A stretch of DNA of 64,000 nt. It comes from Pyruvatibacter sp. (GTDB lineage Bacteria; Pseudomonadota; Alphaproteobacteria; CGMCC-115125). The translations under genes were made by a program, and so were the position numbers. A model generated the notes under the pieces. It ran no database searches. It was not told the origin of the DNA and worked only from the letters and a program-made list of their open reading frames with translations. Shown piece after piece: positions 52,735 to 61,110 of the stretch; position 1 is the first letter of the stretch, and every line of letters starts with the position of its first letter. The DNA lies in the NCBI RefSeq assembly GCF_040219635.1, contig NZ_JAVJSC010000003.1, forward strand, positions 444,501-508,500, written 5' to 3'.

Positions 52735-53805
52735 ATGAGCCTTCGCACATACGTCGTCGCAGCACTCCTTGCAATCGCAAGCGTCGCCCCCGCACGCGCG
52801 CAGGTGAACATCTCAGCCATTGCCGATGGCACCGCCCCCCGCGCCCTGTCGGGCTTCGGCTTCTTCGCGGACGCTGCGGCGCAACAGCCCGCCACCGGCG
52901 TTGTTCCCTACGACCTCATCACGCCGCTGTTCACCGACTACGCGGAAAAATACCGCTTCGTGTATGTGCCCGAAGGCCAAAGCGCGCCGTACAATCCTGA
53001 CGATGTGTTTGCGCTGCCCGTCGGCTCGGCGCTGATAAAAACCTTCGCCTACCCTGCCGACATGCGCGCACCCGACGAGGACATCCGCCTGCTGGAAACC
53101 CGCGTGCTGGCCCACACAACAAACGGCTGGCGGGCCTACCCCTATGTATGGAATGCCGACATGACCGACGCGGACTTAAAGCCGCTCGGCGCAAAGCTGG
53201 ACGTTGCCTGGATCGACACCAACGGCACCTCGCGAAACATCCGCTACCTGGTGCCCAACATGAACCAGTGCCGCTCGTGCCACGTGAAGGGTCTTGGCCG
53301 CGACCGCGAGATGACCCCCATCGGCCCGGAAGCCAAGCACCTCAACCACGATTATCCGTATACAGACGGCCCGGCCAACCAGCTTACCCGGTGGACACAA
53401 CTCGGCATTCTCACCGGCACGCCCGACAATCCCGACGACGCCCCGCGCGTTGCCCGTTGGGATGATCCGTCAGCGCCCGTTGACGCCCGCGCCCGCGCCT
53501 ATCTGGACATCAACTGCGCCCACTGCCATGCGCCTGACGGCCCCGCCCACACATCGGGCCTCTACCTGGACACCCGCGCCGCCAACCCATCGCAATATGG
53601 CGTGTTTAAACGCCCGGTCGCAGCAGGTCGCGGATCCGGCGGTCACGCCTTCTCCATTGACCCCGGCAGCCCCGACACATCAATTCTCCACTACCGGATG
53701 GACTCAGACGACCCCGGCATCATGATGCCCGAACTCGGCCGCACCACCATCCACCACGAGGGCGTCGCCCTGATCCGCGAGTGGATCGCGCAGATGGAAG
53801 ACTAG
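52735..53805 (+). CDS. SO2930/HNE_0200-family diheme c-type cytochrome (TIGR03806-like)
   Basis: This 356-residue periplasmic protein has a signal peptide (about 1-22, ending ARAQ). It has two haem-binding motifs, CRSCH at 179-183 and CAHCH at 261-265. Between the signal and the first haem lies the family-specific region (PYDLITPLFTDYAEKYRFVYVP, ALPVGSALIKTFAYP). The stop of the beta-helix gene is two bases before the ATG, and a GTG overlapping that stop could also start. The pairing suggests that the beta-helix protein and the cytochrome work together, perhaps oxidising a bound substrate. The reaction is unknown. Confidence 0.9.
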   Translation: MSLRTYVVAALLAIASVAPARAQVNISAIADGTAPRALSGFGFFADAAAQQPATGVVPYDLITPLFTDYAEKYRFVYVPEGQSAPYNPDDVFALPVGSALIKTFAYPADMRAPDEDIRLLETRVLAHTTNGWRAYPYVWNADMTDADLKPLGAKLDVAWIDTNGTSRNIRYLVPNMNQCRSCHVKGLGRDREMTPIGPEAKHLNHDYPYTDGPANQLTRWTQLGILTGTPDNPDDAPRVARWDDPSAPVDARARAYLDINCAHCHAPDGPAHTSGLYLDTRAANPSQYGVFKRPVAAGRGSGGHAFSIDPGSPDTSILHYRMDSDDPGIMMPELGRTTIHHEGVALIREWIAQMED

Positions 53806-53888
53806 TCACCCGCAAACCTGCTGTGACTCAGCTCGCGCAACGCGTTATCCTCCGCGAAACACGGCTGACAAAACGCAGGAAACGCACC

Positions 53889-55619
53889 ATGGCCCACGAT
53901 CTCATCATTCGCGGCGGCGCCATCGCCGACGGCACCGGCAACAAGACGTTCAGCGGCGACATCGCCATCAAGGGCAACACCATTGTCGAAGTCGGTAGCG
54001 TGTCGGGAACCGCAGCGCGCGAGATCAACGCTGACGGCGCGCTGGTAACGCCGGGCTGGGTCGATATTCACACCCACTATGATGCGCAGGCCACGTGGGA
54101 CACAGCGCTTGCGCCGTCCTCGTGGCACGGCGTGACGACAGCCGTCATGGGAAATTGCGGTGTCGGCTTTGCACCCGCAGCACCCGACAAACACGACTGG
54201 CTCATCGGCCTGATGGAAGGCGTGGAGGACATTCCCGGCGCCGCCATGACGGAAGGGCTGACATGGGGCTGGGAGAGCTTTCCTGAATATCTCGAGGCGC
54301 TGGACCGCCATGCCTACGCCATCGACATTGCAGCGCAGGTGCCCCACGGCGCCGTGCGCGGCTACGTCATGGGCGAGCGCGGCGCCAAAAACGAGGAAGC
54401 CTCGGACGCCGACATCGCGCGCATGGCGCAGATCGTCGAGGAAGGTGTGCGTGCTGGTGCGGTTGGCTTCTCCACCTCGCGCACCTTTTTGCACAAGGCC
54501 ACCGACGGCGAATATGTGCCCGGCACCTTCGCCAAGGAAGATGAACTGTTCGGCATCGGCCATGCCCTCAAGCGTGCGGGCCACGGCGTATTCCAGATGA
54601 CGTCTAACCACAAGGACATGGACAAGGAGTTTGGCTGGATGGAGCGTATGGCGCGCGACCTTGGCGTCACCGTCACGTTCAACCTCGTACAAACCGACGA
54701 GGCCCCCGACCTGTGGAAAAAGATGCTCGGTATGCTCGACAGGACCAATGCTGAAAACCTGCCGGTCTATGCGCAGGTGGCCGGCCGCCCCGCCGGCATT
54801 CTCATGGGCTGGGAATGCACTGTGCACCCGTTCATCGCGTTTCCAAGCTGGGCCGAGCTTGCAGCGCTGTCGCCCGCTGACCGCCGCACCCGCGTGGCGG
54901 ACCCTCAATTCCGCACACGGATGATAAACGAAACCCCCGCCGACATGACCGGCTTTGGCCTGTTCGTCACCCGCTCCTTTGAAAAGATGTTCGTGCTTGA
55001 AGCTGGCGACGGTTCCGCCCCCGACTATGAACCGGCACCAGAGCAGAGCGTTGCCGCCATCGCGCACGCGCAGGGCGTCAAGCCGGAGCAGATCATCTAC
55101 GACGCCATGTGCGCCAACGGTGGCGAGGGTTTGCTGTACTTCCCCCTTTTCAACTACACGGCAGGTGCCATGGACCCGATCCACACCATGCTGCAGCACC
55201 CGCGCACAAACATTGGCCTGGGCGATGGCGGCGCGCATTGCGGGGCCATCTGCGATGCATCGATTCCCACATTCATGCTCACCCACTGGGTAAAGGGACG
55301 CACCCGCGGTGACCGCCTGCCGCTGGAGTTCATCGTCAAACGCCAGACCCGTGATACTGCGTTGCTGTATGGCTTTTCAGACCGCGGCCTCATCAAGCCC
55401 GGCTTGAAAGCGGACCTCAACATCATCGACCTCGACACGCTGGCGATCCCCGCCCCGCATATGGCCCACGACCTGCCCGCCAATGGCCGACGGCTGGTGC
55501 AGGAAGCGCACGGCTACACCGCCACACTCAAGTCGGGTGTGGTGACCTTCCAGAACGGCGAGGACACCGGCGCCCGCCCCGGCGGGTTGGTGCGGGGGCC
55601 ACAACACACCGCAGCGTAA
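53889..55619 (+). CDS. Amidohydrolase, N-acyl-D-amino-acid deacylase-like
   Basis: This 576-residue metal-dependent hydrolase has DIHTHYDAQATWD (metal His61, His63), GNCGVGFAP with the bridging Cys90 typical of D-aminoacylases, GLGDGGAHCG (catalytic Asp) and the C-terminal KADLNIIDLDTL. AGGAAA precedes the ATG at 53889; the earlier frame from 53781 overlaps the cytochrome gene. It follows the cytochrome gene by 83 bp and is probably cotranscribed. The family removes acyl groups from D-amino acids or acts on related amides, and true substrates here are unknown. Confidence 0.93.
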   Translation: MAHDLIIRGGAIADGTGNKTFSGDIAIKGNTIVEVGSVSGTAAREINADGALVTPGWVDIHTHYDAQATWDTALAPSSWHGVTTAVMGNCGVGFAPAAPDKHDWLIGLMEGVEDIPGAAMTEGLTWGWESFPEYLEALDRHAYAIDIAAQVPHGAVRGYVMGERGAKNEEASDADIARMAQIVEEGVRAGAVGFSTSRTFLHKATDGEYVPGTFAKEDELFGIGHALKRAGHGVFQMTSNHKDMDKEFGWMERMARDLGVTVTFNLVQTDEAPDLWKKMLGMLDRTNAENLPVYAQVAGRPAGILMGWECTVHPFIAFPSWAELAALSPADRRTRVADPQFRTRMINETPADMTGFGLFVTRSFEKMFVLEAGDGSAPDYEPAPEQSVAAIAHAQGVKPEQIIYDAMCANGGEGLLYFPLFNYTAGAMDPIHTMLQHPRTNIGLGDGGAHCGAICDASIPTFMLTHWVKGRTRGDRLPLEFIVKRQTRDTALLYGFSDRGLIKPGLKADLNIIDLDTLAIPAPHMAHDLPANGRRLVQEAHGYTATLKSGVVTFQNGEDTGARPGGLVRGPQHTAA

Positions 55620-55887
55620 AAATTATTTCAGCGACTATCAGATTCCGATTTTCTTATTTGAAAATTGGAGTAATGATTCTTGCAGGTGAGGCCGAGCAGC
55701 GCAGCCCAATGCCCTCCCAACGCCCCTGCCAATACACCGGGGGAATTGTTGTGGCCCAAAGCAGCAAGCCCGTCAGCAGGCGCTCACCGTTTGGCTTGTA
55801 AAGAGGCCTGTCCGCTGAACACACAGCGACCCGCCCGATGAAAGCCCTCTCGCTTGATATAAGCACGCTTGATGAAAGGATGCCTCA
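55620..55887. other. Intergenic region with AT-rich patch
   Basis: 268 bp without a supported gene. The first 60 bases are unusually AT-rich for this genome and could hold a promoter. Two copies of CGCTTGAT lie near the downstream small gene. No clear -35/-10 pair was found. Confidence 0.4.
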
Positions 55888-55992
55888 ATGGCAAAAATCG
55901 AGCAGAAGTCTGCAAAGCCATCCGCCGCAGCCGGCAAGGCGAAACCCGCCGCGTCAGCGCCGGCTAAAAAGCCCGCAGGCAAAAAGAAGTAG
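55888..55992 (+). CDS. Tiny Lys/Ala/Pro-rich basic protein (34 aa)
   Basis: MAKIEQKSAKPSAA then repeats of AAGKAKPAA, PAKKPAG and a final KKK. The composition (about a third Lys, otherwise Ala/Pro/Ser/Gly) is like the tails of eukaryotic H1 and bacterial H1-like proteins. AAAGGA eight bases before the ATG and a strong terminator 29 bp after the stop support a real, separately transcribed gene. It may bind DNA or RNA. It is below the size most gene callers report. Confidence 0.68.
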   Translation: MAKIEQKSAKPSAAAGKAKPAASAPAKKPAGKKK

Positions 55993-56020
55993 GTTTGCTT
56001 ACCGGTTGCGGTGAGCAGAG

Positions 56021-56051
56021 GCGGGCCGCCCAAAAAGCGGCCCGCTTTTTT
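56021..56051 (+). terminator. Intrinsic terminator of the tiny basic protein gene
   Basis: GCGGGCCGC pairs with GCGGCCCGC around CCAAAAA, followed by TTTTTT. It is a textbook rho-independent terminator on the plus strand, ending 4 bp before the convergent gene's stop. Confidence 0.95.
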
Positions 56052-56054
56052 GTG

Positions 56055-56438
56055 TCAGGCAGATACCGCCGCCATGCCAGCCTCAAACGTCTTGAGGTCA
56101 AAATAATCCCGCCACGCGCGGATGATGTCACCGTCAATCTCAAATGCGCCCATGACCGGCAACTCAAGCCATTTACCGTTGATGAGAAAACGATCCGTCC
56201 GCTCCGTCAGCACGGTGCCGGACGGTGTTTGGGAAATACCATGCATCACCCAGTCGATGTCGCTGGCTGAGTTGAAAAACATCTCCAGCACACCGCGAAT
56301 TGCATCAGTTCCGGTCACCGGGGCCAGCGGCAGATTGTGATAGAAGCTGGCCTCATCGAAGAAGCTGAGCACTTTGTCGAAGTCGCGCGCATTCCACGCC
56401 GCCACAAACGCCTCGACCACATCAATACTCTTTGACAT
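56055..56438 (-). CDS. Limonene-1,2-epoxide-hydrolase-like protein
   Basis: This 127-residue SnoaL/NTF2-fold protein has FVAAWNARDFDKVLSFFDEASFYHN and the catalytic pattern R80-x-D82 (TERTDRF) with D111 (WRDYFD). This corresponds to the Arg-Asp-Asp triad of limonene epoxide hydrolase. It could open small epoxides, perhaps products of the monooxygenases in the region, but many relatives have other or no activity. The GTG at 56441 is an alternative start, and the purine-rich ribosome site is unusually close. Confidence 0.85.
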   Translation of the reverse strand: MSKSIDVVEAFVAAWNARDFDKVLSFFDEASFYHNLPLAPVTGTDAIRGVLEMFFNSASDIDWVMHGISQTPSGTVLTERTDRFLINGKWLELPVMGAFEIDGDIIRAWRDYFDLKTFEAGMAAVSA

Positions 56439-56447
56439 CACCTCCCC

Positions 56448-56912
56448 CTATCTGCCCATCAGCGCAAACAACTTCGAGCGCACAGTATCGCGATAATAGT
56501 CAGGCACGCGCAGCAGGGTCGAGGCGCGGGTCATCAGGTTTTCCTCGAACACATCCACCTTGCCGTCTGCCGCCACGATCTCGAACATCATTTCAAGCAC
56601 GCTGATGCGCCCGTCCCGGTCCATCTGCTCGGTCACCACATTGGTGAACTTGAACAGGTCCGTCGCCTCGCGCTCGGCGCGCTTGCCCTCGTTGAACAGG
56701 TCTTCCGCCTCACGGTCCGACAGATCGAACTGGCTCTTGAGCAGATCAACCAGCTTCATGGCTTCTTCGATGGTTTCCTCACCGTCAATGACCAGCGATC
56801 GTACCAGCAACGTGGCAATGGCGTTGCGAAGGTCGCTGTCATCCGTGGCCTCGTCAGCCTCGCTGCCGACCAACGATTTGAAGCGGGCGGTTATGTCATC
56901 AAGAAAACCCAT
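56448..56912 (-). CDS. TerB-like (tellurite resistance TerB family) protein
   Basis: This 154-residue protein has the TerB-type acidic helical domain. The pattern LRNAIATLLVRSLVIDGEETIEEAMKLVDLL and MDRDGRISVLEMMFEIVAADGKVDVFEENLM contains the paired D-G-x-[IVE]-x-x-x-E metal-like motifs of the family. Despite the name, most chromosomal members are not involved in tellurite resistance and may sense metals or membrane state. AAGGAA nine bases before the ATG at 56912 sets the start. It is followed by the epoxide-hydrolase-like gene in the same direction. Confidence 0.88.
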   Translation of the reverse strand: MGFLDDITARFKSLVGSEADEATDDSDLRNAIATLLVRSLVIDGEETIEEAMKLVDLLKSQFDLSDREAEDLFNEGKRAEREATDLFKFTNVVTEQMDRDGRISVLEMMFEIVAADGKVDVFEENLMTRASTLLRVPDYYRDTVRSKLFALMGR

Positions 56913-57005
56913 GGGACGCATTTCCTTCTGCCTTCGGGCACGAACAATCAGATTGCGTCCACATATAGGAGCAAAACGCGCAGCGGTCAGGTGTAAACCG
57001 GCACC

Positions 57006-57362
57006 TTAGCCACCTTCCATGATGCGAAGGCCGTTGCCGTCAGGGTCTGTCACATCAAGGCTGCGCGACCCATCATCATTGGTTGCTATCATGGCATCTG
57101 GCGCGTGGGGCAGCACCTGCGCCAGCAAAGCGTCAAGGTCCAGTGCAACAAGATGAAAATCCCGGTCCTGCCCCGGCACCCCGTCACCGCCCCCCTTGCC
57201 GGGCACATAGAGTGCCAGGCCGATATCCGCACCACCAAGCTGCGCCCAGCCATACTCGTCGGACACAAAGTCAGCGGTGAGCCCAAAGCCCTGACAGTAG
57301 AAGTCCACTGCCCGCGCTAGGTTGGTCACGGGGATCTTGAGAAACGCCAATCCAAGGGTCAT
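57006..57362 (-). CDS. VOC-family protein
   Basis: This 118-residue glyoxalase-fold protein has LAFLKIPVTNLARAVDFYCQGFGL at the start and SRSLDVTDPDGNGLRIM at the end, the paired beta-alpha-beta-beta-beta modules. It is shorter than many VOC proteins but complete. It stands alone between the TerB-like gene and the tRNA. Substrate unknown. Confidence 0.87.
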   Translation of the reverse strand: MTLGLAFLKIPVTNLARAVDFYCQGFGLTADFVSDEYGWAQLGGADIGLALYVPGKGGGDGVPGQDRDFHLVALDLDALLAQVLPHAPDAMIATNDDGSRSLDVTDPDGNGLRIMEGG

Positions 57363-57446
57363 GTGCCTGCCTGTGCCTTCCAGACGAAAAAGCGTCCGGG
57401 GAAGCTACTTGCGCAACGCAGCAGGCTGCAAACATAAATCAGAGAA

Positions 57447-57522
57447 TGGTGCCGCTTAGGTGACTTGAACACCTGACCCCGTCATTACGAATGACGTGCT
57501 CTACCAGCTGAGCTAAAGCGGC
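57447..57522 (-). tRNA. tRNA-Thr (anticodon CGU)
   Basis: Cloverleaf complete. Acceptor GCCGCTT pairs with AAGCGGC. The D-arm is GCTC/GAGC with AGCTGGTA, the anticodon arm CGTCA/TGACG with loop TTCGTAA (anticodon CGT), and the T-arm AGGTG/CACCT with TTCAAGT. Discriminator A and the CCA end are encoded. 76 nt, reads ACG codons. Confidence 0.97.
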
Positions 57523-57699
57523 TTAACCATTGTGAGGCAGGCCCCTTGAAAAACGGGGTTACCTCACCGGCGGGCGCGGAAGATAGGGGGAATATATCGC
57601 CGCCGCAAGTCATGAAGCAGAGCAATCAAACGCACCCCCAGCGCATGCAGAGCCTAACCTTTGATGGTTAAGAGAACCTTGGCATCAAAACTCAGGCCC

Positions 57700-58149
57700 T
57701 CAACTGGCTGGATAGCGAAGCCGCAGCATCATGTGGCCTGACGCCTCGTGGAACCGCTCTGACATCGGAACAAAGCCATAGGCCGCGTAAAAGCGGCGCC
57801 CCACTTTGTTCTCCTTGAAAACCTCAAGTTCGAGCGTTCCATACAGCGCGCGCGCCTTGTCCATCAGCATGCGACCTGCACCTGTCCCGTGGGATTGGGA
57901 GTGGACAAAGATTGCTCCGACCTCCGTAGTATCCTCACCCACCATCATGGCAATAAATCCAACAACCTTCCCATCCTGCTCACACACCCAGGTTTCGGTG
58001 TTCGGAAGATAGACGTTGGGAATGTTGTAGCGTTCGGAGCCCTTGAACGCTTCGGACAGGAATGGGTGTCCGACCAAAACAGCGCTTTCCCAGGCGGCCA
58101 TCACCGCATCAAGGTCCGCATCTACATACGCCCGGATGGTATTCGTCAT
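57700..58149 (-). CDS. GNAT-family N-acetyltransferase
   Basis: This 149-residue GNAT-fold protein has AIFVHSQSHGTGAGRMLMDKA carrying the acetyl-CoA P-loop (Q/R-x-x-G-x-G/A) as HSQSHGTGAGR, and LEVFKENKVGRRFYAAYGF, the usual last strand-helix. It resembles YjaB-like acetyltransferases. The start at 58161 is also possible because ribosome sites are weak at both. Substrate unknown. Confidence 0.9.
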   Translation of the reverse strand: MTNTIRAYVDADLDAVMAAWESAVLVGHPFLSEAFKGSERYNIPNVYLPNTETWVCEQDGKVVGFIAMMVGEDTTEVGAIFVHSQSHGTGAGRMLMDKARALYGTLELEVFKENKVGRRFYAAYGFVPMSERFHEASGHMMLRLRYPAS

Positions 58150-58247
58150 TGATCTGACCATTCAGCAAGCGGCTCTACAAAGCAAAAGGGGAAGACACGT
58201 CAGCCGCATCTCCCCCAACCTGAGTTCGTTAACGGCCAACGCCTGCC

Positions 58248-59354
58248 TTATTCGGCGACGTCCTCGGCCATTTCCTCGATGAGACCTTCAGCCGCACCAT
58301 CTTCTGTAGCTTCCACCGTCAGCGACCCGTCATCCTCCAACGTCACGGTTGCCTCGTAGGCAGGCATGACCGGTGCTGCAGGAGCCGACGCCACCTTGGT
58401 GGCTTCCATAAACGCGCGAACATCACTGGCGCTGACCTCGGCCACTTCCTCCATCGGAATGTGGCCGACATTTTCGTAGATCACCAAAGTGGAGTTGGGC
58501 AGCAACGCATCAAACCGCCTGCCGACGGACACCGGAATGAGCGGGTCTTTGTCGCCCCACATGACGAGCGTCGGCACCTCAAGCGCGCGTACCACATCGT
58601 CAGGCACCGGCGTGCGCTGTATGCCGAAGCGGATGCGGGTGGCGTCGCGGGTGCCTTCCATCACGTTGAGCTCGATGTAGCGGTCCACCATGGCGTCCGT
58701 CACAATCGACTGGTCAACGAACACGCCGCGCAGGCCGTCTTCAAAAATGAACCGCGGCGTCAGCCACCGCAGCGCCTGACTGACCACCGGCATATTCACC
58801 AGCGAGAATGATCGCGCTGCGTCGCCTTCAGAGGCCTCTGTTTCCTCGCGCGCAATGCCGCTGGAGCACACCAGAATGAGACCCTCGAGATCATCCGGGT
58901 AGGCCACCGCGTAGTTGAGCGCAACCGAGCCGCCCATGGAGTTGCCGCCAAGCGTGAACTTTTCAATCCCCAGCTTGCGCACAACTTCATGAGTGAATGC
59001 CGCCATGCCCGCAGGCGAATAATCCGCCTCCGGCGTGGCACCGGTCAGGCCGTGGGCGGGCATGTCGAGCGTGACCACCCGATAGGTATCACCAAGGGCC
59101 GCAACCCATGGCTCCCAGGTGTGCAGCGAGGCATTGGAGCCGTGGACCAGCACCAACACGTCACCGTCTCGGTTGCCTTCATCGCGCACATGGGCGACCG
59201 CACCGGAGCGCAACTCGATGAACTGCGAGGCGTCGTTGCCATATTTCGCAACCAGCTCTTCACGCGGAATATCAAATCGCAGAAAGGCTGCAATAATAAC
59301 AATTACGGCAATGGCAATGAGTGCCAGAACGCCCAGAAAAATCCGCTTGATCAT
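58248..59354 (-). CDS. Alpha/beta hydrolase, membrane-anchored, acidic C-terminal tail
   Basis: This 368-residue protein has an N-terminal membrane anchor (about 5-28) and an alpha/beta hydrolase fold: VHGSNASLHTWEPW (oxyanion), GGNSMGGSVAL (nucleophile Ser), MWGDKDPLIP (Asp) and NVGHIPMEE (His). After the fold there is a tail of about 60 residues ending in a run of Glu/Asp and Ala, unusual for the family. GGGGG before ATG 59354 sets the start. It probably cleaves a hydrophobic ester or haloalkane-like substrate at the membrane. It is 46 bp downstream of the HemY-like gene's end. Confidence 0.88.
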   Translation of the reverse strand: MIKRIFLGVLALIAIAVIVIIAAFLRFDIPREELVAKYGNDASQFIELRSGAVAHVRDEGNRDGDVLVLVHGSNASLHTWEPWVAALGDTYRVVTLDMPAHGLTGATPEADYSPAGMAAFTHEVVRKLGIEKFTLGGNSMGGSVALNYAVAYPDDLEGLILVCSSGIAREETEASEGDAARSFSLVNMPVVSQALRWLTPRFIFEDGLRGVFVDQSIVTDAMVDRYIELNVMEGTRDATRIRFGIQRTPVPDDVVRALEVPTLVMWGDKDPLIPVSVGRRFDALLPNSTLVIYENVGHIPMEEVAEVSASDVRAFMEATKVASAPAAPVMPAYEATVTLEDDGSLTVEATEDGAAEGLIEEMAEDVAE

Positions 59355-59400
59355 GGTGTACCCCCAAGTGTCCGCCGGGATTTTCCTCTGGCGGAGCGCG

Positions 59401-61110
59401 CTACCAGGACGCGCGCCTGTCCTCGTCGTCGTCAAATGCATCCGGACCCGGATCATCCGGGCGCGGCGGCATGAAATCAATCTCGTCGTGAATGTCGTCC
59501 AGCGCCGGCGCTGGTGCCGGAGCCCTGGTGGCCCTGGCAACATCCGGCATGACCGGCGCCGCCATGACCGGCGTCACCGGCGTTGCCAGATCAACCTGCG
59601 CAGGCGCCGCAGGCGTGGTTTTTGCCTGCGGGGTGACCGGCGTGACATCACGCGGCCCACCGGATGAAGGCGCTGTGGACGGGGAAACCGGCACCGGCAG
59701 CACAACAGCCTGCGCAGCGTGTGCCATGGCTTCTTCTGTTGAGGAACTGCGTGACGCCACCATGGCATCCGTTGGGGCGCGCCACTCAAGCGCATCAAAC
59801 GCACCCGTCACCGGCACCACCGGCTGCCAGGTTGCCGTGCGGTAGCCATCCGCCACCCATTGGGCGTCAGCGGGCGCGCGCACCGAGCGCGACAACCACT
59901 CGCGGGTTGCCCCCATATCGCCCATGCCTTCGGCGATCTCTGCCATCAAAAGGCAGATGCGGCGGCTGGGGAAGGGCTCCGCGTAGGCAACAAGCCTTGC
60001 CTTCGCGTCATCAAACCGGCGCGCGCCAATGGCTGCACGGGCCACCAGCACATTGCTTTCCACATTGTCAGGGCTGCGCGCTGCCAATGCTTCCGCGCGC
60101 TTGAAGCGTTTGTCAGCAGCGTCGGCGGGAAACAGATCGAGAAACACCGTTGCCAGATCCGGGTGCGGCGACCGGCTCCACGCGTCCTCAATAATTTTTT
60201 GCGCCCGCCGTGTGCGACCATCCTCATGCACAAGCTGTGCAGCCAGCGCTGCTGCGGGCACCAGATCAGGTGCCAGATCACGCGCTTCAATAGCGTGCCG
60301 CAGTGCACCCGCGCGTATCTCCTGCACGCTGGCACCATCGTCCGTACCCAGATCTTCTTCATCACGGGGGCCGGTTGGTTCGGCAATGCGCGCGGCCTCC
60401 TGCTGGGCAAGCCCCGTGAGCAACACCGCACGCCGCCGCCGCGCATCCGCGCGTTCAAGCAGGCCCTGACCCAATGCCTTGTCGAGGGTTTCAAGCGCTG
60501 CATCAAAAGCACCGGCCCGCGCCTCAATGGCAAACTTCCCCTCAAAGGCCCACGGCGTGGCGGGCGCCACATCAAGCGCACGCGCCGCCTGCACCCGCGC
60601 CAACTCATAATCGCCCGACGCCATGGCATGTTCAAACAACCCCTTGAGCGCCAGACCATGCGTCTCCGGCGCAGCCAGCATCGCCTTGAACGCTCGCCCG
60701 CTGGCTGCTTCGTCACCTGTCAGCTTGGCCGCCTGCGCCGACAACAACAGCGTCATGGCAGGCTGGTCGAGAAGTTTTTGTGCTTTGTCGGCATAGCGCG
60801 TGGCTGTTGCGCCATCGCCCGACGCCACTGCCAACAGCCCGCGCGACAATGCTTCATAGCCACGCACCTCGCGGCGCGACTGCCAGAAGCTGGCCACATT
60901 GCCCGGCCCACGCACCAAAAACGTGATGACGCGTTCAGCAAAAATCGCGATGCCGATCAGCAGCGCAATAAGTCCAAATGCGGTCGCCACACTCAACGCA
61001 ATCTGCGTGTCGCCAATGGTTGCCACAATATCGCCCGGCAACCCGGCAATCGCTGCAGCAAGCGTCGCCAGAACGGCAACAATCAAGAAATACCAAAGCG
61101 TGCGGATCAT
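59401..61110 (-). CDS. hemY: HemY-like TPR membrane protein
   Basis: This 569-residue protein has two N-terminal hydrophobic segments (about 5-24 and 40-63) followed by tetratricopeptide-type helical repeats (about 95-430). This is the HemY N-terminal domain architecture. The last 120 residues are a disordered Pro/Ala/Val tail with acidic stretches. This protein (not protoporphyrinogen oxidase) is regularly the last gene of alphaproteobacterial hemCD operons. It overlaps the preceding gene by 4 bp. Role in haem synthesis is indirect or unknown. Confidence 0.88.
   Translation of the reverse strand: MIRTLWYFLIVAVLATLAAAIAGLPGDIVATIGDTQIALSVATAFGLIALLIGIAIFAERVITFLVRGPGNVASFWQSRREVRGYEALSRGLLAVASGDGATATRYADKAQKLLDQPAMTLLLSAQAAKLTGDEAASGRAFKAMLAAPETHGLALKGLFEHAMASGDYELARVQAARALDVAPATPWAFEGKFAIEARAGAFDAALETLDKALGQGLLERADARRRRAVLLTGLAQQEAARIAEPTGPRDEEDLGTDDGASVQEIRAGALRHAIEARDLAPDLVPAAALAAQLVHEDGRTRRAQKIIEDAWSRSPHPDLATVFLDLFPADAADKRFKRAEALAARSPDNVESNVLVARAAIGARRFDDAKARLVAYAEPFPSRRICLLMAEIAEGMGDMGATREWLSRSVRAPADAQWVADGYRTATWQPVVPVTGAFDALEWRAPTDAMVASRSSSTEEAMAHAAQAVVLPVPVSPSTAPSSGGPRDVTPVTPQAKTTPAAPAQVDLATPVTPVMAAPVMPDVARATRAPAPAPALDDIHDEIDFMPPRPDDPGPDAFDDDEDRRASW

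Noticed and set aside
53802..55286. A 494-residue open frame antisense to the amidohydrolase gene
   Set aside because: Composition is Gly/Val/His/Arg-rich without family features, and the opposite strand carries clear metal-binding motifs. It is a high-GC shadow.
55888..56051. Terminator pair as an attenuator for the convergent epoxide-hydrolase-like gene
   Set aside because: The T-run lies on the plus strand only, so it serves the tiny basic gene, not the leftward gene.
57447..57522. tRNA gene as an integration site
   Set aside because: No integrase, direct repeat of the tRNA end or shift in gene content was seen on either side.
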